Below, piece after piece: positions 9,317 through 19,357 of a DNA stretch of 64,000 nt; positions within the stretch are counted from its first letter, which is position 1; every line of letters begins with the position of its first letter. The stretch comes from Mycobacterium shimoidei (lineage in GTDB: Bacteria > Actinomycetota > Actinomycetes > Mycobacteriales > Mycobacteriaceae). Under the pieces are notes generated by a model. It worked only from the letters and a program-made list of their open reading frames with translations. It did not search any database and had not been told where the DNA came from. The stretch covers positions 310,001-374,000 of the forward strand of contig LQPU01000037.1 in the NCBI GenBank assembly GCA_002101905.1, written 5' to 3'. The translations under genes and the position numbers were made by a program.

Positions 9317-10204
9317 TCAGAGTCGGCCGTCGACCCGCAGATCGGGATGCACCCAGTTGGGGGACCGGCGCTCGCGGAACGCGAGGAAGCCCTCGATTGC
9401 CTCAGGTCCTTCGATGCTGGCCTCCATGCCGATGCGGTCGTAGAGGCCGAGATAGTTGTCCAGGCTGGCCTTGACGAGCCGCCGGGCGGCGGGCGCGGTG
9501 CGGCACGCCTGGGCCAGCACTTCGCGCGCGGAGTCCATCAGCTGCTCATGCGGCACCACCCGCGCGACCATTCCCCACGCGACGGCCTCCTCGGCGGTCA
9601 AGGTACGCCCGGTGAACATCAGGTCGCGGGTGCGGACCGGCCCGATGACACGAGCCAGCATCTGGCTGTAGTAGGTGTCGGCGATGCCGCGGTACAACTC
9701 GGGTACCCGGAAGGTCGCTCGCTCGCTGACCACCGCGATGTCGCTACACATTGCGATCTGCAACCCGCCGCCCTGACATAGGCCGTTGACCGCGGATACC
9801 ACCGGCTTGGCCGACTTGCGCAGGGTGTCGAACGGCGTCACGTCCATCGACAGCGCCGAGCCCCAGGGCATCCAATTGTCGTCATTAGGACCGCCGCGGC
9901 CACCGGTGCCCTCTGGCGGCGACCCGCTGCGCCCGGCTTCGCCGCGCTGGCGATCGCCGCCACCTAGATCGCCGCCGGGCGCGAACACGTCGCCGGTTCC
10001 GGTGATGATCAGCCCGGCCAAATCGGGTTCGGCGTTGACCCGGCTCACGGCGTAGCGAATGCCGAAGTACATGGCCGGCGTCATGGCGTTACGCGCTTCG
10101 GGCCGGTCCAGCGTGACGATCGCCAGCGGCCCCTCACGGGTGAACCGCAGGAACTTCGTCCCCAGCCAATCGCCTTCGGGCGGGCGTGGACTGTTGTCGG
10201 GCAT
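9317..10204 (-). CDS. Enoyl-CoA hydratase/isomerase family protein
   Basis: A 295-residue crotonase-fold protein acting on acyl-CoA thioesters. The first oxyanion-hole region is ARNAMTPAMYFGIRYAV, and the second is AVNGLCQGGGLQIAMCSDIA, followed by FRVPELYRGIADTYYSQMLA and the usual C-terminal AEEAVAWGMVARVVP. Between the two halves lies an unusual Gly/Arg-rich loop (LGGGDRQRGEAGRSGSPPEG and following residues). The start is taken at ATG 10204, 7 bases after GGAG; the adjoining ATG at 10207 is equally possible and overlaps the ribokinase stop as ATGA. Substrate unknown. Translationally coupled to ribokinase. Confidence 0.9.
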   Translation of the reverse strand: MPDNSPRPPEGDWLGTKFLRFTREGPLAIVTLDRPEARNAMTPAMYFGIRYAVSRVNAEPDLAGLIITGTGDVFAPGGDLGGGDRQRGEAGRSGSPPEGTGGRGGPNDDNWMPWGSALSMDVTPFDTLRKSAKPVVSAVNGLCQGGGLQIAMCSDIAVVSERATFRVPELYRGIADTYYSQMLARVIGPVRTRDLMFTGRTLTAEEAVAWGMVARVVPHEQLMDSAREVLAQACRTAPAARRLVKASLDNYLGLYDRIGMEASIEGPEAIEGFLAFRERRSPNWVHPDLRVDGRL

Positions 10205-11067
10205 CATGGCTCTCCTTCGATGTTGGCGACGACGTCGTCGATGGCCTCGCGCGGTGGAGCACAATCACCGGCGCCGGGTATCAGTGTCGCCAGCGCACCG
10301 GCGGCGCATGCTCGCCGCAACGCCGGCCCGCGGTCCGTCGTCCACTCGGCGGCCAGCACCCCGGCGAAGACGTCGCCGGCGCCGGCGGTGTCGATCACCT
10401 CCACTGCGGGTGCGGGAACCGCGAACTGCGCGTGTGCGCTTGCGTACGTCGCCCCGGCGGCCCCGCGGGTGATCACCCGGTGCGGCACCGGCCAATGCCA
10501 GTGCTGCGCTTCGGCTTCGTTGACAATCAACACATCGGTGAGCTTGGCAAGCTCACCGAGCTCGTCAGCCGGCGGCGAGGCGTTGAGCATCACGACCGCG
10601 CCGGCCGTTCGCGCTGCGCGGGCCGCCGCCGTCGCCGTCGGCACCGGAATCTCCAACTGCAGCAACAGCACATCGCAGTCGGCGACGACGGCACGCGCAC
10701 GGTCCGAGTCCAGCGTCAAATGGCCGTTGGCGCCGGGCGCAACGACGATCGCGTTCTCCCCGGCCGAATCCACCATCACCACCGCGGCCCCGCTGGGATG
10801 GGGCAATGTGACGAGCCCGTCGATGCCCACCTTGTTTTCACAGAGGTGTGCGCGCAGTCGTTCGCCGGACGCGTCCTCACCCACCGCGCCGACGAACTGC
10901 ACCTGTGCACCCGCGCGGGCTGCCGCGACTGCCTGATTGGCACCTTTGCCGCCGGGTGTCGACCGCGCCGAGGATGCCAGCACCGTTTCCCCCGGGCGTG
11001 GTAAGGCGGCGACGTCGAAAACCGTATCCATATTCACGCTACCCACCACGCAGACTCGCGCCGTCAT
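10204..11067 (-). CDS. rbsK: Ribokinase
   Basis: A PfkB-family sugar kinase of 287 residues that phosphorylates ribose to ribose 5-phosphate. Motifs: N-terminal VVGSVNMDTVFDV, PGGKGANQAVAAARAG (PfkB signature 1), NASPPADELGEL, and the anion-hole/catalytic motif DTAGAGDVFAGVLAAE with the base Asp. The start at 11067 (MTARVCVVGSVNMD) is preferred over the longer frame from 11118, whose first 17 residues are not kinase-like. Position matches Rv2436. The stop overlaps the start of the downstream crotonase. No ribose transporter genes are adjacent. Confidence 0.92.
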   Translation of the reverse strand: MTARVCVVGSVNMDTVFDVAALPRPGETVLASSARSTPGGKGANQAVAAARAGAQVQFVGAVGEDASGERLRAHLCENKVGIDGLVTLPHPSGAAVVMVDSAGENAIVVAPGANGHLTLDSDRARAVVADCDVLLLQLEIPVPTATAAARAARTAGAVVMLNASPPADELGELAKLTDVLIVNEAEAQHWHWPVPHRVITRGAAGATYASAHAQFAVPAPAVEVIDTAGAGDVFAGVLAAEWTTDRGPALRRACAAGALATLIPGAGDCAPPREAIDDVVANIEGEP

Positions 11068-11175
11068 TTTGCCGAGGTTATGGAGTCGCGTGCGGTTACA
11101 CAACGACGGGGCCGCCATCGCGTTAGTCTGCTGCGTGATCCGTGCCGTTTTTGCGGCACTGCGAAAGGAAGCCGA

Positions 11176-13305
11176 TTGACCGAAAGCTCACCGGCGCGGA
11201 AAGCTCGGCTACGGCCGCGGCCGTTGTCGCGGATCAGCATTCAGTCCAAATTGATGGTGATGCTGTTGCTGTCGGGCATCGTGTCGGTGGCGGTCGTCAC
11301 GTTCATCGAATTAGGTTCCGGGCGCGGTTCGTTGCGCGAGGCGGTGTCCGAGCGGCTGATCGAGTTGCGTGAGTCGCAAAAGCGGGCGGTGGAGTTCCTT
11401 TTCAAGGATCTGACGAATTCGCTCATCGTGTACACCCACGGGTCCGACGTCATGGACGCGGTGACGGGGTTCAGTGCGGGCTTCGATCAACTGGCCAATG
11501 CCACCATCAGCCCAACCCAACAGCAGGCCATCGCCCAGTACTACACCACCAAACTCGTCAAGCCGACCGAACAGATGACCGGCGAGAAGCTCGACCTCCA
11601 GGCGCTGCTGCCGACCTCGAACGCGCAGAAGTATCTGCAAGCCAACTACACGGCGAAAAGCGCTGCCGGTGACCCCAGCGCGTGGTCGGCGGTCAACGCG
11701 CGCTTCGACGACTACTTCCGCGAGATCGTCACGCGGTTCGAATATCGCGATGCGCTGCTGCTGGACACCCGCGGCGACGTCGTCTACACGGTGAACAAGG
11801 GTCCCGACCTGGGCACCAACATCCTCACCGGGCCGTACCGGGAATCCAATCTGCGCAGCGCATACCAGAAGGCGCTGGGCGCCAACGCGAAAGATTTCGT
11901 CTGGATCACTGACTTTCAGCCCTACCAACCAGAAGTCAACGCCCCGACTGCATGGCTGGTGTCGCCGGTCATCGATACCGCCGGCCAAACCCAGGGTGTG
12001 TTGGCGCTGCCATTGCCGACCTCGAAAATCAACCGAATCATGACCGCCAACAGGGGTTGGGAGGCGGCCGGGATGGGCAGAACCACCGACATCTACCTGG
12101 CCGGCTCGGACAGCCTGATGCGTTCCGACTCCCGGATGTTCCTGGAAAACCAGGCCGAATACCGGCGCGAAGCGATAGCCGGGGGTACCCCGCCCGACGT
12201 TGTCGACAAGGCGATCCAACTGGGCAGTACGATTCTGGTGCAGCCCGTCGCCAGCGCCGGTCTGCGTGACGCGCAACGCGGACAGTCCGGCGTCGTCGCC
12301 GGCGTCGACTATTTGGGAAACAAAGAACTGGAGGCGTACGCGCCGCTGGACATCCCGAACTCGGATCTGCATTGGTCGATCCTTGCCACGCGGGATAACT
12401 CCGAGGCATTCGCGAAGGTCGAGGCATTCACCAAAAAGCTTGTACTGACCAGCACCGTAATCATTTTCGTGATCTGTGTGGCGTCCATTTTGCTTGCGCA
12501 GATCTTCGTCAGGCCAATCCGCCGATTGGAAGCGGGTGCCGAGCGGATCAGTGCCGGAGACTACAGCGTCAAGATCCCGGTGACGTCGCGCGACGAAATC
12601 GGGGATCTGACAGCAGCCTTCAATGAAATGAGTCGTAGTCTGGAGATCAAAGAAGAGCTGCTTCAAGAGCAGCGCAGAGAAAACGACCGGCTGTTGTTGT
12701 CGCTGATGCCCGAGCCGGTGATGCAGCGGTACCGCGAGGGCGAACAGACGATTGCGCAGGAGCATCAGGACGTCACTGTCATCTTCGCGGACATCATCGG
12801 ACTCGATGAGATGTCCAACCAGCTATCAGGTGACGAGCTGGTGCGAATTGTCGACGATCTGGTCCGCCAATTCGATTCGGCTGCGGAAACGCTTGGGGTG
12901 GAACGGATCCGGACACTGCACAACGGCTACCTGGCGAGCTGCGGGGTCAATATCCCGCGGCTGGACAACGTGCACCGGTCCGTCGAATTCGCGCTGGAAA
13001 TGCAGCGGATCATCGAACGGTTCAACTCTCAGACCGGTAACGAGTTGGCTTTGCGGGCAGGTATCAACACCGGCGAGGTCGTCAGCGGGCTGGTCGGTCG
13101 ATCGACCGTCGTGTACGACATGTGGGGCGCCGCAGTCAACCTGGCCTACCAAATGCACAGCGGCTCACCGCAGCCCGGAATCTACGTCACGTCGCACGTC
13201 CACGACGTGATGGCCGACGTGGCCCAGTTCACGCTGGCCGGCAGCATTTCGGTCGGGGGAGTAGAGGAACCCATCTGGCGACTCGCGGACCGGCAAAATG
13301 TTTGA
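11176..13305 (+). CDS. Membrane class III nucleotide cyclase homologue with degenerate catalytic site
   Basis: A 709-residue protein; TTG start at 11176 chosen because aaagga stands 6 bases upstream. Order: TM1 near residues 18-40 (LMVMLLLSGIVSVAVVTF), a large extracytoplasmic Cache-like sensor (about 45-415), TM2 (LVLTSTVIIFVICVASILL), a HAMP domain (RPIRRLEAGAERISAGDYSV), then a class III cyclase domain. The first metal Asp is present (D539 in VIFADIIG). The second metal Asp is Asn (N583 in RTLHNGYLAS), the purine-specifying Lys is Arg (R579), and the transition-state Arg is Gln (Q659 in VNLAYQMHS), while N655 remains. Cyclase activity is therefore doubtful. Orthologue in position of Rv2435c. 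It overlaps the MscS-like gene by 8 bp. Confidence 0.93.
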   Translation: MTESSPARKARLRPRPLSRISIQSKLMVMLLLSGIVSVAVVTFIELGSGRGSLREAVSERLIELRESQKRAVEFLFKDLTNSLIVYTHGSDVMDAVTGFSAGFDQLANATISPTQQQAIAQYYTTKLVKPTEQMTGEKLDLQALLPTSNAQKYLQANYTAKSAAGDPSAWSAVNARFDDYFREIVTRFEYRDALLLDTRGDVVYTVNKGPDLGTNILTGPYRESNLRSAYQKALGANAKDFVWITDFQPYQPEVNAPTAWLVSPVIDTAGQTQGVLALPLPTSKINRIMTANRGWEAAGMGRTTDIYLAGSDSLMRSDSRMFLENQAEYRREAIAGGTPPDVVDKAIQLGSTILVQPVASAGLRDAQRGQSGVVAGVDYLGNKELEAYAPLDIPNSDLHWSILATRDNSEAFAKVEAFTKKLVLTSTVIIFVICVASILLAQIFVRPIRRLEAGAERISAGDYSVKIPVTSRDEIGDLTAAFNEMSRSLEIKEELLQEQRRENDRLLLSLMPEPVMQRYREGEQTIAQEHQDVTVIFADIIGLDEMSNQLSGDELVRIVDDLVRQFDSAAETLGVERIRTLHNGYLASCGVNIPRLDNVHRSVEFALEMQRIIERFNSQTGNELALRAGINTGEVVSGLVGRSTVVYDMWGAAVNLAYQMHSGSPQPGIYVTSHVHDVMADVAQFTLAGSISVGGVEEPIWRLADRQNV

Positions 13306-14695
13306 CTCACCGTGGTTTTACTGGGCGGTTGGTGTCGCGGTCGGACTGCCTGTCGGCTTGATCGTTCTCACCGAATGGCATCACGCGCTGGTCCGCAGGC
13401 AAAGCTATCTCGCCCGACCGGTCAACTTGTTGCGCAACTACCTACTGCCACTGGGTGCGCTGTTGATGCTGCTGGTCAAGGCCGCGGAAGTTCCTGCGCA
13501 CTACACCTCGGTGCGGGTCTTGGCGACCGTGTTCGGCTTCGTGGTGCTGATGTTGCTGCTGTCGGGACTCGACGCCACCTTGTTCCAGGCCGCTCCGGTC
13601 GACTCCTGGCGCAAACGCGTGCCGGCCATCTTCCTCGACGTCGCACGGTTCTTGCTGATCGGCCTGGGGCTGGCACTGATCTTCTCCTACATCTGGGGCG
13701 CCCGCATCGGCGGCCTGTTCACCGCACTGGGCGTGACATCGGTCGTCATCGGCTTGATGCTGCAGAACTCCGTCGGGCAGATCGTCTCGGGTCTGTTCAT
13801 GTTGTTCGAGCAACCGTTCCGGATCGGGGACTGGCTGGAGACGCCCACGGCGCGGGGCCGCGTCGTGGAAGTGAACTGGCGAGCCGTTCACATCGAGACC
13901 GGCAAGGGACTGCAGATCACCCCCAACTCGGTGCTGGCAACGACCTCGTTCACGAATTTGAGCCGACCGAACGGCGCGCACGAGCTGGGGATATCGACCA
14001 CGTTCTCCGCCGCCGATCCGCCCGACCGGGTGTGCGCCCTGCTTTCCCGGATCGCCGCCGGGCTCCCACAAGTCAAGCCCGACTCCCAGCCCGCGTCGGT
14101 GGCGCTGGGCGCCGGTGAGTACCGCACCACCATCCCGCTCGCCTCCCCGGCCCATGACGGCCCCGCTCGGGCGACGTTCTTGCGCTGGATCTGGTACGCC
14201 GCGCGGCGCGAACGCTTGCACCTCGACGGCGCCGACGACGACTTCTCCAGCCCCGAGCGCGTCGAAAAGGCGCTGCGCACGGTGGTGGCGCCGGCATTGC
14301 GGCTCAGCCACACCGACCAGCGGTCCCTGATCGCGCATGCCAGGATCGTCCGGTACGGCGCCGACGAAATCGTCGAGCACGCCGGCCAAATTCCCTCCGG
14401 TATGACGTTCCTGGTCGCCGGCAGGGTGCGGATGACGGCGATGACCGAGGACGGATCGATGATTGCGGTCGGCACCCTGAACGAGGGCTCGTTTCTCGGA
14501 CTCACCACGCTGACCCGGCAACCCAACCTCGCCGACGTTTATGCACTGGGCGAGGTCACCGCGCTCGAGGTCGACCGCGAGCGCATCGAAGACTTGGTGA
14601 TGCGTAAGCCGGTGCTGCTGCAGGACTTCGGCCGCATCATCGACCAGCGCCGCGGTAAGGTGCGCCAGCTCACCGCCCAGCAACAGCTGAGCTGA
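13298..14695 (+). CDS. MscS-like mechanosensitive channel with C-terminal cyclic-nucleotide-binding fold
   Basis: A 465-residue membrane protein. Four to five N-terminal TM helices (for example [50 protein letters not shown]) lead into the MscS pore helix and beta domain ([20 protein letters not shown], then PFRIGDWLE). Residues about 340-455 form a cNMP-binding-type beta roll. Compared with the phosphate-binding cassette of CAP, the Glu after FxG is Leu (L402) and the Arg-Ser pair is Asn-Leu (N410, L411), so canonical cNMP binding is doubtful. It overlaps the degenerate cyclase by 8 bp, implying coupled translation and joint function. Orthologue in position of Rv2434c. Confidence 0.92.
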   Translation: MFDSPWFYWAVGVAVGLPVGLIVLTEWHHALVRRQSYLARPVNLLRNYLLPLGALLMLLVKAAEVPAHYTSVRVLATVFGFVVLMLLLSGLDATLFQAAPVDSWRKRVPAIFLDVARFLLIGLGLALIFSYIWGARIGGLFTALGVTSVVIGLMLQNSVGQIVSGLFMLFEQPFRIGDWLETPTARGRVVEVNWRAVHIETGKGLQITPNSVLATTSFTNLSRPNGAHELGISTTFSAADPPDRVCALLSRIAAGLPQVKPDSQPASVALGAGEYRTTIPLASPAHDGPARATFLRWIWYAARRERLHLDGADDDFSSPERVEKALRTVVAPALRLSHTDQRSLIAHARIVRYGADEIVEHAGQIPSGMTFLVAGRVRMTAMTEDGSMIAVGTLNEGSFLGLTTLTRQPNLADVYALGEVTALEVDRERIEDLVMRKPVLLQDFGRIIDQRRGKVRQLTAQQQLS

Positions 14696-14741
14696 CCCAG
14701 CCCAGGTCACACCGCCCGGCGCGGCCCGATACCCTGGATTG

Positions 14742-15989
14742 ATGAGTGTCCATGCACCATCGCATCCAGATTTGCGCCAAGAGGTGCACGACGCCGCACG
14801 CCGGGCCCGCGTCGCGGCCCGCGTTCTGGCCACTTTGCCGACGGCGGTCAAAGATCATGCCCTGACGGTCGCCGCCGACGCGATTGTGGCCCAGGCCGAC
14901 GCGATCCTGGCGGCCAACGCCGAGGACTTGGCGACCGCGCGGGCCGCCGACACCCCCGAGGCGATGCTGGACCGGTTGGCCTTGAATGCCCAGCGCATCG
15001 ACGGTATCGCCGCCGGCCTGCGCCAGGTCGCCGGCCTGCCCGATCCGGTCGGCGAGGTGCTGCGCGGTTACACGCTGCCCAACGGGCTGATGCTGCGCCA
15101 GCAGCGGGTTCCGCTCGGCGTGGTCGGCATGGTCTACGAGGGCCGACCCAACGTCACCGTCGACGCTTTCGGCTTGGCGCTCAAGTCGGGCAACGCCGCG
15201 CTGCTGCGCGGCAGCTCGTCGGCGGCCCGATCCAACCAAGCGCTGGTTTCGGTGTTGCGCGCCACGCTCGACAATGAAGACCTGCCGGCCGACGCGGTGC
15301 AACTGCTCGACAGCACGGACCGCTCGACGGTGACCCACCTCATCCAGGCCCGCGGTCTGGTCGACGTGGTGATCCCGCGCGGCGGAGCGGGCCTGATCGA
15401 CGCCGTGGTCCGCGACGCGCAGGTGCCGACGATCGAAACCGGTGTCGGCAACTGTCACGTCTATGTCGACGGCGCCGCCGACCTGGATGTCGCCGAACAG
15501 GTGCTGCTGAACTCCAAGACGCGGCGGCCCAGCGTGTGCAACGCCGCCGAGACGCTGCTGGTCGATACGGCCATCGCCGGCCGTGCGCTGCCGCGACTGG
15601 TGGGGGCCCTGCAAGACGCCGGGGTCACCGTGCACCTGGACGCTTCCGATGACGAGCTGCGCCGCGAGTTCTTGTCGATGGACATCGCGGTGGCGGTGGT
15701 CGACGGCGTCGACGCCGCCATCGCCCACATCAACGAATACGGCACCGGCCACACCGAGGCCATCGTCACGCGCAATATGGCTGCGGCCCAACGCTTTACC
15801 GAACGAGTCGACTCGGCCGCGGTGATGGTGAACGCGTCGACGGCCTTCACCGACGGTGAACAGTTCGGCTTCGGTGCCGAAATCGGCATCTCCACCCAGA
15901 AGCTGCATGCCCGCGGCCCGATGGGGTTGCCGGAACTGACCTCGACTAAGTGGATCGTCTGGGGAGACGGCCACACCCGTCCCGCCTGA
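14742..15989 (+). CDS. proA: Gamma-glutamyl phosphate reductase (glutamate-5-semialdehyde dehydrogenase)
   Basis: A 415-residue ALDH-superfamily enzyme that reduces glutamyl 5-phosphate to the semialdehyde with NADPH, the second step of proline synthesis after ProB. Typical segments: [50 protein letters not shown], and the catalytic Cys in [15 protein letters not shown]; it ends [19 protein letters not shown]. The ATG at 14742 is preceded by TTG at 14739. A TACCCT box (14731-14736) 5 bases before that TTG suggests a short or absent leader. Length equals the M. tuberculosis protein. Confidence 0.97.
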   Translation: MSVHAPSHPDLRQEVHDAARRARVAARVLATLPTAVKDHALTVAADAIVAQADAILAANAEDLATARAADTPEAMLDRLALNAQRIDGIAAGLRQVAGLPDPVGEVLRGYTLPNGLMLRQQRVPLGVVGMVYEGRPNVTVDAFGLALKSGNAALLRGSSSAARSNQALVSVLRATLDNEDLPADAVQLLDSTDRSTVTHLIQARGLVDVVIPRGGAGLIDAVVRDAQVPTIETGVGNCHVYVDGAADLDVAEQVLLNSKTRRPSVCNAAETLLVDTAIAGRALPRLVGALQDAGVTVHLDASDDELRREFLSMDIAVAVVDGVDAAIAHINEYGTGHTEAIVTRNMAAAQRFTERVDSAAVMVNASTAFTDGEQFGFGAEIGISTQKLHARGPMGLPELTSTKWIVWGDGHTRPA

Positions 15990-16005
15990 CGATGAGGAGA
16001 CTCCC

Positions 16006-16884
16006 ATGGTGAGCGTGCCCGCCCGCCCGATACCGCTGTTCGCCGACATCGAGGATGTCAGCCAGAAGCTGGCCGAAACCGGCTATCTGCCCGATACCGC
16101 CACCGCGACCGCGGTGTTCCTCGCGGACCGGCTCGGCAAGCCCTTGCTGGTGGAAGGTCCGGCCGGGGTCGGCAAGACCGAACTGGCCCGCGCCGTGGCC
16201 GAGGCCACCGGGTCGGGATTGGTGCGGCTGCAGTGCTACGAGGGCGTCGACGAGGCTCGCGCGCTGTATGAGTGGAACCACGCCAAGCAGATTCTGCGCA
16301 TCCAGGCCGGGTCCGGTGACTGGGAGGCCACCAAGACCGACGTGTTCAGCGAAGAATTTCTGCTGACCCGCCCGCTGCTGACCGCGATCCGCCGCACCGA
16401 ACCGACCGTGCTGCTGATCGACGAGACCGACAAGGCCGACATCGAGATCGAGGGGCTGCTGCTGGAGGTCTTGAGCGACTTCGCGGTGACGGTGCCCGAG
16501 CTGGGCACCATCGTTGCCGAGCGGGCGCCGTTCGTGGTGCTGACCTCCAACGCCACCCGAGAGCTGTCCGAGGCGCTGAAGCGTCGCTGCCTGTTTTTGC
16601 ACATCGACTTCCCCAGCCCGGAGCTGGAGCGCCGGATCTTGCTGTCGCGGGTGCCGGAGTTGCCCGCGCATCTCGCCGACGAGCTGGTCCGCATCATCGG
16701 GGTGCTGCGCGGCATGCAGCTGAAGAAGCTGCCCTCGGTGGCCGAAACCATCGACTGGGGGCGCACGCTTTTGGCGTTGGGGCTCGACACCATCGACGAC
16801 GCGACGATCGCCGCCACGCTGGGTGTGGTGCTCAAGCACCAATCCGACCAGCAACGCGCCGGCGCGGAGCTCCGGTTGAACTGA
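16006..16884 (+). CDS. MoxR-type AAA+ ATPase
   Basis: A 292-residue AAA+ ATPase. Walker A is GPAGVGKTELARAVA, Walker B is VLLIDETDKAD, and sensor/arginine-finger segments include VLTSNATRELSEALKRRCLF. MoxR ATPases act with VWA-domain partners as chaperones for metal-cofactor insertion or complex assembly, and the next gene is a VWA protein that starts within this gene's stop (TGATG). aggag stands 7 bases before the ATG at 16006. Orthologue in position of Rv2426c. The client protein is not evident in the window. Confidence 0.95.
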   Translation: MVSVPARPIPLFADIEDVSQKLAETGYLPDTATATAVFLADRLGKPLLVEGPAGVGKTELARAVAEATGSGLVRLQCYEGVDEARALYEWNHAKQILRIQAGSGDWEATKTDVFSEEFLLTRPLLTAIRRTEPTVLLIDETDKADIEIEGLLLEVLSDFAVTVPELGTIVAERAPFVVLTSNATRELSEALKRRCLFLHIDFPSPELERRILLSRVPELPAHLADELVRIIGVLRGMQLKKLPSVAETIDWGRTLLALGLDTIDDATIAATLGVVLKHQSDQQRAGAELRLN

Positions 16885-18326
16885 TGGCCCGCCGCGTCCG
16901 CCCCAGCCAGCCGCTGGCACCGCACGGGATACCCGGCCACTTGGTCGGGTTCGTGGAAGCTCTTCGCGGACAAGGCATTGCGGTCGGGCCGTCGGAGACG
17001 GTCGACGCCGGCCGGGTGATGACGGTGTTGGGCCTGGACGACCGGGAGGTCTTGCGCGAGGGCCTCGCCTGCGCGGTGTTGCGCAGGCCCGATCACCGCG
17101 ACACCTACAACGCCATGTTCGACCTGTGGTGGCCGGCGGCGCTGGGTGCGCGCGCGGCGCTCGATGAGGAGGTGTCCGCGGACGATCCCAGCGTGCAGTT
17201 GCCCGCCGAGGACATCGAGGCGATGCGCCAGATGCTCGTCGACTTGCTGAGCCAAAACACCGAACTGGCCGAGATGGATGAGCGGCTGGTGGCGATGATC
17301 GCCCAGATCGTCGAGGCCTACGGCAAATACAACTCCAGCCGTGGGCCGTCGTATTCGTCTTACCAGGCGCTCAAGGCGATGGCGCTCGACGAGCTGGAAG
17401 GCAAGCTGCTGGCCGGGTTGCTCGCACCGTACGGCGACGAGCCAACACCCACCCAAGAAGAAATCGCAAAAGCCCTTGCCGCACAGCGGATCACCCAACT
17501 GCGCAAGATGGTCGACGCCGAGACCAAACGGCGCACCGCCGAGCAGCTGGGCCGCGACCATGTCCAGATGTACGGCATCCCGCAGCTTTCCGAGAATGTC
17601 GAATTTCTGCGCGCCTCGGGTGATCAGCTGCGCCAGATGCGCCGCGTCGTGGCGCCGTTGGCCCGAACACTGGCCACCCGGCTGGCCGCCCGCCGTCGAC
17701 GGGCCCGCGCGGGTGCGATCGATCTTCGCAAGACGCTGCGCAAGTCGATGTCCACCGGTGGGGTGCCGATCGACGTGGTGCTGCGCAAGCCTCGTCCGGC
17801 CCGCCCCGAATTGGTCGTTTTGTGCGACGTGTCCGGATCGGTCGCCGGGTTCAGCCACTTCACGCTCTTGCTGGTTCATGCGCTGCGCCAACAATTCTCC
17901 AGGGTGCGCGTCTTTGCCTTTATCGACACCACCGACGAGGTGACGCACCTGTTCGGGCCTGACGCGGATTTGGCCATGGCGATCCAGCGGATCACCCGCG
18001 AGGCCGGCGTGTACACCCGCGACGGGCATTCGGACTACGGCAATGCGTTCATCTCGTTCGTGCAGGCTCACCCGAACGTGTTGTCGCCACGCAGCTCGCT
18101 GCTGGTCCTGGGCGATGGACGCACCAACTACCGCGACCCGGCCACCGATGTGCTGGCCCACATGGTGACCGCGAGCCGGCACGCGCACTGGCTCAACCCC
18201 GAACCCAAGCACTTGTGGGGCAGCGGCGATTCGGCGGTGCCGCGCTACCAAGACGTGATCACCATGCATGAATGTCGGTCGGCCAAGCAGCTGGCGGCGG
18301 TGATCGACCGACTCCTGCCGGTCTGA
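16884..18326 (+). CDS. VWA-domain protein (CoxE-like), partner of the MoxR ATPase
   Basis: A 480-residue protein. The N-terminal two-thirds is helical and charged; the C-terminal CoxE-type von Willebrand factor A domain begins near residue 300 with the MIDAS metal motif in LVVLCDVSGSVAG, followed by VFAFIDTTDEVTHLF and VLGDGRTNYRDPATD. It has no signal peptide, so it is expected in the cytoplasm. It overlaps the MoxR ATPase by one base, the usual arrangement for MoxR/VWA pairs. Orthologue in position of Rv2425c. Confidence 0.92.
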   Translation: MARRVRPSQPLAPHGIPGHLVGFVEALRGQGIAVGPSETVDAGRVMTVLGLDDREVLREGLACAVLRRPDHRDTYNAMFDLWWPAALGARAALDEEVSADDPSVQLPAEDIEAMRQMLVDLLSQNTELAEMDERLVAMIAQIVEAYGKYNSSRGPSYSSYQALKAMALDELEGKLLAGLLAPYGDEPTPTQEEIAKALAAQRITQLRKMVDAETKRRTAEQLGRDHVQMYGIPQLSENVEFLRASGDQLRQMRRVVAPLARTLATRLAARRRRARAGAIDLRKTLRKSMSTGGVPIDVVLRKPRPARPELVVLCDVSGSVAGFSHFTLLLVHALRQQFSRVRVFAFIDTTDEVTHLFGPDADLAMAIQRITREAGVYTRDGHSDYGNAFISFVQAHPNVLSPRSSLLVLGDGRTNYRDPATDVLAHMVTASRHAHWLNPEPKHLWGSGDSAVPRYQDVITMHECRSAKQLAAVIDRLLPV

Positions 18327-18369
18327 GCCGTCCGCACATCACGCTCGCGGCTGGTAGGGGGTGCTCCAG

Positions 18370-18375
18370 TAAGCT
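18370..18375 (+). promoter_or_regulatory. Putative -10 box for leaderless nadD transcript
   Basis: TAAGCT fits the TANNNT consensus and ends 8 bases before the nadD GTG start, the spacing expected if transcription starts at the start codon. This also supports the GTG at 18384 as the true start. Inference from spacing only. Confidence 0.45.
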
Positions 18376-18383
18376 GGCAAATC

Positions 18384-18992
18384 GTGCGAAAGCAGCGGCT
18401 GGGAGTGATGGGCGGGACGTTCGATCCCATCCATAACGGGCACCTGGTCGCCGCCAGCGAGGTGGCCGACCGGTTCCATCTGGACGAAGTGGTGTTCGTG
18501 CCGACCAGTCAACCCTGGCAGAAGAGCCGGCAGGTCAGCGCCGCCGAAGACCGCTACCTGATGACGGTGATCGCGACCGCGTCCAATCCGCGCTTTTCGG
18601 TGAGCCGCGTCGATATCGACCGCGGCGGGCTCACGTACACCAAGGACACCTTGCGCGATCTGCGCACGATCAATCCCGACTCGGACTTGTACTTCATCAC
18701 CGGCGCTGACGCGCTCGCGTCCATCCTGTCCTGGCACGACTTGGAGGAGCTGTTCGCGATGGCGCGCTTTGTCGGGGTGAGCCGGCCCGGCTACGAACTG
18801 GACCGCGAACATCTCGCCGGCGTCCTCGAGGGGCTGCCCGAAGACGCGCTCACGCTGATCGAAATCCCGGCATTGGCAATTTCGTCGACCGACTGCCGCC
18901 GGCGTGCCCACGAGTCGCGGCCGCTGTGGTATCTGATGCCCGACGGTGTCGTGCAGTACATCTCGAAACGAGAGCTTTACCGCAAACCATGA
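18384..18992 (+). CDS. nadD: Nicotinate-nucleotide adenylyltransferase
   Basis: A 202-residue nucleotidyltransferase that adenylates nicotinic acid mononucleotide in NAD synthesis, upstream of the NadE reaction. The nucleotide-binding motif [15 protein letters not shown] is at the N-terminus, followed by [27 protein letters not shown] and the signature ISSTDCRRR (family ISST.IR). The start is a GTG at 18384. First gene of a compact operon; its last bases overlap the rsfS start (ATGA). Confidence 0.96.
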   Translation: MRKQRLGVMGGTFDPIHNGHLVAASEVADRFHLDEVVFVPTSQPWQKSRQVSAAEDRYLMTVIATASNPRFSVSRVDIDRGGLTYTKDTLRDLRTINPDSDLYFITGADALASILSWHDLEELFAMARFVGVSRPGYELDREHLAGVLEGLPEDALTLIEIPALAISSTDCRRRAHESRPLWYLMPDGVVQYISKRELYRKP

Positions 18993-19357
18993 CCGCCACG
19001 CAGGAAGCCATCGACATGGCAACGGTGGCCGCGGGTGCGGCCGCGGCCAAGCTCGCCGACGACGTCGTCGTGATCGACGTTTCGGGGCAGCTGGTCATCA
19101 CCGACTGCTTCGTCATCGCCTCGGCATCCAACGAGCGCCAGGTCAACGCGATCGTCGACGAGGTCGAGGAGAAGATGCGCCGGGCCGGCTACAAACCGGC
19201 GCGCCGGGAAGGCGCCCGCGAGGGACGCTGGACGCTGCTGGATTACGTCGACATCGTGGTACACATCCAGCACCAGGACGAGCGCAACTTCTACGCGCTG
19301 GATCGACTGTGGCGGGACTGCCCGACGGTCGACGTCGATCTGGAGGCCACCTCGTGA
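18989..19357 (+). CDS. rsfS: Ribosomal silencing factor RsfS
   Basis: A 122-residue protein of the RsfS/Iojap family, which binds ribosomal protein L14 and blocks subunit joining under starvation (family knowledge). Conserved parts seen: [51 protein letters not shown] and the [12 protein letters not shown] end. The start ATG at 18989 overlaps the nadD stop; its own stop overlaps the GTG of gpgP. The order nadD-rsfS-gpgP is conserved in mycobacteria. Confidence 0.96.
   Translation: MTATQEAIDMATVAAGAAAAKLADDVVVIDVSGQLVITDCFVIASASNERQVNAIVDEVEEKMRRAGYKPARREGAREGRWTLLDYVDIVVHIQHQDERNFYALDRLWRDCPTVDVDLEATS

Noticed and set aside
16236..18269. 677-codon minus-strand frame across the MoxR/VWA genes
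   Set aside because: It is antisense to two genes with clear Walker and MIDAS motifs; composition is typical of shadow frames.
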